Assembly: GCA_052034295.1 (NCBI GenBank)
Contig: JBPOIS010000200.1
Coordinates: 1 to 8,747 of the forward strand
DNA from: JBPOIS01 sp052034295
Lineage (GTDB): Bacteria > Pseudomonadota > Gammaproteobacteria > Pseudomonadales > Moraxellaceae
DNA: 8,747 nucleotides
Reading direction: 5' to 3'
Shown here: positions 6,731 to 8,747 of the stretch, in pieces
How the letters are laid out: every line of letters starts with the position of its first letter
How positions within the stretch are numbered: the stretch's first letter is position 1
Notes under the pieces: model-generated
Database searches by the model: none
What the model saw: only the letters and a program-made list of their open reading frames with translations
Told to the model about the DNA's origin: nothing
Translations under genes and position numbers: made by a program

Positions 6731-8401
6731 TTATTGGTCACTGACGGCACGGATCGAGGCATTGCTGTTTTTGGGCAACCGGCCAGTGTCGCCCAGACCA
6801 AAGTGCACGGCCCACGCCAGCCCGGCCTGTGCCGTGGTGGACTGGGTCCACACCCAGCTGGTCATCTGGTCGGCAAACAGGCTGTCCGTCCCCTGTCCGA
6901 AGTACTGCGGGGTACCAATCTGCTGGGCAAAATCCACCAGACTGAACAGCTCCTGCCGGGTGGGCAGGCGCCAGTTGCTGCGTCCACAGAACTGCTCGGC
7001 ATTGAGCCGGGCCAGGTAGGCCTGGGTGTTGCAGGTGCTGCCCAGTGTGCCCGCACAGGCATCACCCACCGGCACATTGGGATAGCTGACGCTGTAATCG
7101 GTCGTGCCAGGGTTGCCGCCATTGGCGCTGGTGGCATACCAGGTGTAGCCATGGGCAGGGTCACGCCAGTAGCTGGCCCCAGACGGTGAGCCTGCCGTGG
7201 ATTTGATTTCCCACACCAGTCCGCTGCGGTTGTCCTTGATGCAGCGGTTCTGGTCCGTGCCGATCGGGGTGAACTGCGGGGTGACACCGGCCTGTACTTC
7301 ACCATCCTGCCCCAGACCATACAGGGTTTTCAGGCTGTCCTGGCTGCAGATCAGCGGCAGGGCTTCGGTGCTGGCGCACCAGGTGACTCCGGTGGCGGCC
7401 AGGGTGGAGAGGTCATGCAGGCTGGCATCCACACTGTTGCGCACCTTGAAGGTCAGCAGCAGCTGGCTGCCATCCGGGGTGCGCACCGAACCCACCTTGT
7501 AGCCCTCGGTGATCCACGGGTCACTGGCCGTGGCCTTGAAGGTGCAGCGAAAAATCCGCGCCGTGCTGCCGCCGCCCAGCTCCTGCACATCGGTGCACTG
7601 GCTGATGGCGAACTGCAGACCGGGGGTCAGGTTGCTGCCCCGGACCGTGAAGCCCACCGGGATGTTGTACGGCGCAGCAGGGTTGCTGTTGCTGCTGTTG
7701 GTGTCTTCACGGGTGCTGTCCCCGGTGGTCAGCCAGGTGACTTTGCTGATGTTGGAGGTGACATTGAGGCTGGCACTGTACACCACTTGCGGCGTGGCCT
7801 GGGTGGTGTCCTGAACCAGCATCAGGTGCTGGCCGAGTTTTTCGAAGGTACAGGCGCTCTTGAAGGTGGTGGCGGACAGGCGCTGCACCGGGCCACAGCT
7901 GCCTGCAGCCTGGTCGGCAATCAGCACCGCCAGCTGGGCCGGCAGGGTCGTGCCGGTAAACGTCACCTCGGTCGGGGTCAGCCGGGTGATGTTGGTGGGC
8001 TCAAACTTGGAGATGGTCGGCACATCCTTGAAGCTGACGCTGACGGTACAGTCACTCTGCAGCGGTGCCGTGATGTAGGTGAGTTTGTCGTTGCTCAGGG
8101 AACCGCCACAGCCCTCGGCCTTGTCCACGCCCTTGCCGGTGGCCGGACTGAGGCTAAAGGTGACGGTGCGGTTTTCTTCCACTTGCTGGCTGGCCGGGCT
8201 GATCGAGCCGGTGCCGACATTGCTGGTCAGTGTGGCCGTGGCGGTGTATTTTTTGGTGGTGTTGCCCGAATCTGTGCCGCTGCCGGTCCCCGAATCGCTG
8301 GCGGGGGCCTTTTTGGGCAGGTCGCTGCCACAGCCCACCAGCAGCAATGCAGAAACAGCGGCCAGCGGCCATGCTTTCAAAAGGTGTGATGCGGCGCTCA
8401 T
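6731..8401 (-). CDS. DUF1566 surface lipoprotein with bacterial-repeat and Ig-like modules
   Basis: The 556-residue precursor has a type II signal peptide ending in the lipobox L-V-G-C (Cys24). Residues +2/+3 are Gly-Ser, not Asp, so Lol sorting to the outer membrane is expected. A low-complexity Gly/Ser/Thr/Asp tether spans about 36-50. Residues 51-125 are a divergent InlB/bacterial-repeat type module (TGSISPASQQV, GCGGSLSNDKLTY, CTVSVSF). Two similar beta-rich Ig-like modules follow, at about 128-216 and 217-320, each running G-x-x-L ... C ... F-x-(S/R)-x-C-(T)-F. After a linker with GLGQDGEVQAGV, a C-terminal DUF1566 domain covers about 386-556: CIKDNRSGLVWE, ARLNAEQFCG, NWRLPTRQELFSLVDF, SWVWTQST and IRAVSD. 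The first ATG is at 8401; an in-frame GTG at 8407 is an alternative, with GGGAAAGG about 4 nt before it. Start choice does not change the lipobox. It is the first gene of the DUF1566 pair. Role unknown, presumably surface binding or adhesion. Confidence 0.88.
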   Translation of the reverse strand: MSAASHLLKAWPLAAVSALLLVGCGSDLPKKAPASDSGTGSGTDSGNTTKKYTATATLTSNVGTGSISPASQQVEENRTVTFSLSPATGKGVDKAEGCGGSLSNDKLTYITAPLQSDCTVSVSFKDVPTISKFEPTNITRLTPTEVTFTGTTLPAQLAVLIADQAAGSCGPVQRLSATTFKSACTFEKLGQHLMLVQDTTQATPQVVYSASLNVTSNISKVTWLTTGDSTREDTNSSNSNPAAPYNIPVGFTVRGSNLTPGLQFAISQCTDVQELGGGSTARIFRCTFKATASDPWITEGYKVGSVRTPDGSQLLLTFKVRNSVDASLHDLSTLAATGVTWCASTEALPLICSQDSLKTLYGLGQDGEVQAGVTPQFTPIGTDQNRCIKDNRSGLVWEIKSTAGSPSGASYWRDPAHGYTWYATSANGGNPGTTDYSVSYPNVPVGDACAGTLGSTCNTQAYLARLNAEQFCGRSNWRLPTRQELFSLVDFAQQIGTPQYFGQGTDSLFADQMTSWVWTQSTTAQAGLAWAVHFGLGDTGRLPKNSNASIRAVSDQ

Positions 8402-8437
8402 GACCACCGTGCCTTTCCCTGGGTGTCTTAAACCCGT

Positions 8438-8443
8438 CTTATA
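8438..8443 (-). promoter_or_regulatory. Possible -10 element for the DUF1566 lipoprotein unit
   Basis: On the minus strand TATAAG (8438-8443) matches five of six sigma-70 -10 positions and would start transcription about 30 nt before the ATG at 8401. A second candidate, TATAAA, lies at 8470-8475. Neither has a good -35, and the hairpin 8445-8467 lies between them, so an activator-dependent or alternative promoter is possible. Confidence 0.3.
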
Positions 8444-8444
8444 T

Positions 8445-8472
8445 CACAGCCACCTGTGTGGGCTGTGTTTTT
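8445..8472 (+). terminator. Terminator-like hairpin facing away from the lipoprotein gene
   Basis: CACAGCCAC (8445-8453) pairs with GTGGGCTGTG (8458-8467), a 9-bp stem with one bulged base and the 4-nt loop CTGT. TTTTTA follows on the plus strand only (8468-8473). It has the form of an intrinsic terminator for plus-strand (antisense) transcription out of the lipoprotein gene. On the minus strand the same palindrome overlaps the presumed promoter and may instead be an operator or leader hairpin. Confidence 0.45.
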
Positions 8473-8500
8473 ATATTGCTTTTCCATTTTTTCACCGCAC

Positions 8501-8529
8501 AAAAAAAGCCAGCGCGGGGCTGGCTTTTT
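8501..8529 (-). terminator. Intrinsic terminator of nuoN, potentially bidirectional
   Basis: AAAAAGCCAGC (8503-8513) and GCTGGCTTTTT (8519-8529) form a perfect 11-bp stem around a 5-nt loop. Read on the minus strand, the stem ends in seven Us (to 8501), starting 18 nt after the nuoN stop. Five Ts at 8525-8529 also allow plus-strand termination. Confidence 0.88.
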
Positions 8530-8547
8530 GCGTGCGGAGGACCAGGC

Positions 8548-8747
8548 TTACATCAGGCCATGCGGTACGGTGATCTGCCCCCACGAGGCCAGCTGGATCA
8601 GCGGGGTCGGCCACACGCCGAGCAGCAGCACCAGCAGGGCCACCAGCAGCACCATCACGCCCCCGGCGCGGGTGCCCCAGTGCCCCTGGGCATCGCGGCG
8701 CGGGGTGTCCGGCGGGGTCATGTACATCACCACCATGACGCGCAGGT
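8548..8747 (-). CDS. nuoN: NADH-quinone oxidoreductase subunit N, C-terminal end (5' part outside window)
   Basis: NuoN is one of the antiporter-like membrane subunits of respiratory complex I, in the inner-membrane proton-translocating arm. About 65 C-terminal residues are visible, and the frame stays open to the window edge (bases 8737-8745 encode Leu-Arg-Val). LRVMVVMYMTPPD corresponds to the end of a conserved helix (YYLRV-V-x-x-Y-x in relatives). After a hydrophilic stretch, RRDAQGHWG, a final membrane helix (GGVMVLLVALLVLLLGVWP) leads to the family-typical GVWP-x-PLI and a short tail ending in HGLM. E. coli NuoN ends with the same arrangement. nuoN is normally the last gene of the nuo operon, and the strong terminator right after the stop agrees with this. 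Confidence 0.9.
   Translation of the reverse strand, partial: LRVMVVMYMTPPDTPRRDAQGHWGTRAGGVMVLLVALLVLLLGVWPTPLIQLASWGQITVPHGLM

Noticed and set aside
6053..7189. Plus-strand open frame of 378 codons opposite the DUF1566 genes
   Set aside because: It runs antisense to two genes with clear signal peptides and family motifs. The product has shadow-type composition and no domain.
7681..7703. GTTGCT-type repeat within the lipoprotein gene
   Set aside because: It encodes the short Asn/Ser stretch NSSNSN between modules; the repeat is imperfect and short.
7415..8389. Plus-strand open frame of 324 codons opposite the lipoprotein gene
   Set aside because: Gly/Ala/Arg/His-rich shadow translation without motif or ribosome binding site. 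The minus strand carries the lipobox and the domain pattern.

Overview
This GC-rich window reads like ordinary chromosome from a proteobacterium, most likely a gammaproteobacterium. Pta has the full-length three-domain form known from E. coli. The NuoN C-terminus, ProA and AckA also follow gammaproteobacterial sequence patterns closely. A Pseudomonadales/Moraxellaceae-type host is possible, but that is only an inference from remembered protein similarity. No phage, transposon, CRISPR, tRNA or rRNA signal was seen.

Layout. On the plus strand the window opens inside proA (proline biosynthesis), which ends at a clear intrinsic terminator. A leader of about 150 bases follows, then the ackA-pta pair (acetate kinase and phosphate acetyltransferase, the acetyl-CoA/acetate overflow node) and a small two-helix YcxB-like membrane protein. 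On the minus strand, convergent with these, lie an alpha/beta-hydrolase of the non-heme haloperoxidase/arylesterase type, a small secreted DUF1566 protein and a large DUF1566 lipoprotein. Upstream of the lipoprotein, also on the minus strand, is the 3' end of nuoN, the last subunit gene of respiratory complex I, closed by a strong terminator. No gene-free stretch exceeds 300 bases; the largest gaps are 917-1115 and 8402-8547.

How the genes relate. AckA and Pta interconvert acetyl-CoA and acetate by way of acetyl phosphate, and form one transcription unit (18-nt gap). The two DUF1566 genes are also one unit (18-nt gap, strong ribosome binding site) and look like a cell-surface pair: an outer-membrane-type lipoprotein with Ig-like modules and a C-terminal DUF1566 domain, plus a stand-alone exported DUF1566 protein. 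The hydrolase may be the third gene of that unit (91-nt gap). proA and nuoN are housekeeping genes cut by the window edges.

Most notable points. The hydrolase keeps the Asp and His of its triad but has Gly where the nucleophilic Ser should be (G-Q-G-M-G instead of G-x-S-x-G). The DUF1566 pair is a candidate uncharacterised surface module. Its promoter region contains a hairpin with a T-tract oriented against the gene. An in-frame hexanucleotide repeat lies in the signal peptide of the small DUF1566 protein. I did not see a clear new multi-gene system.
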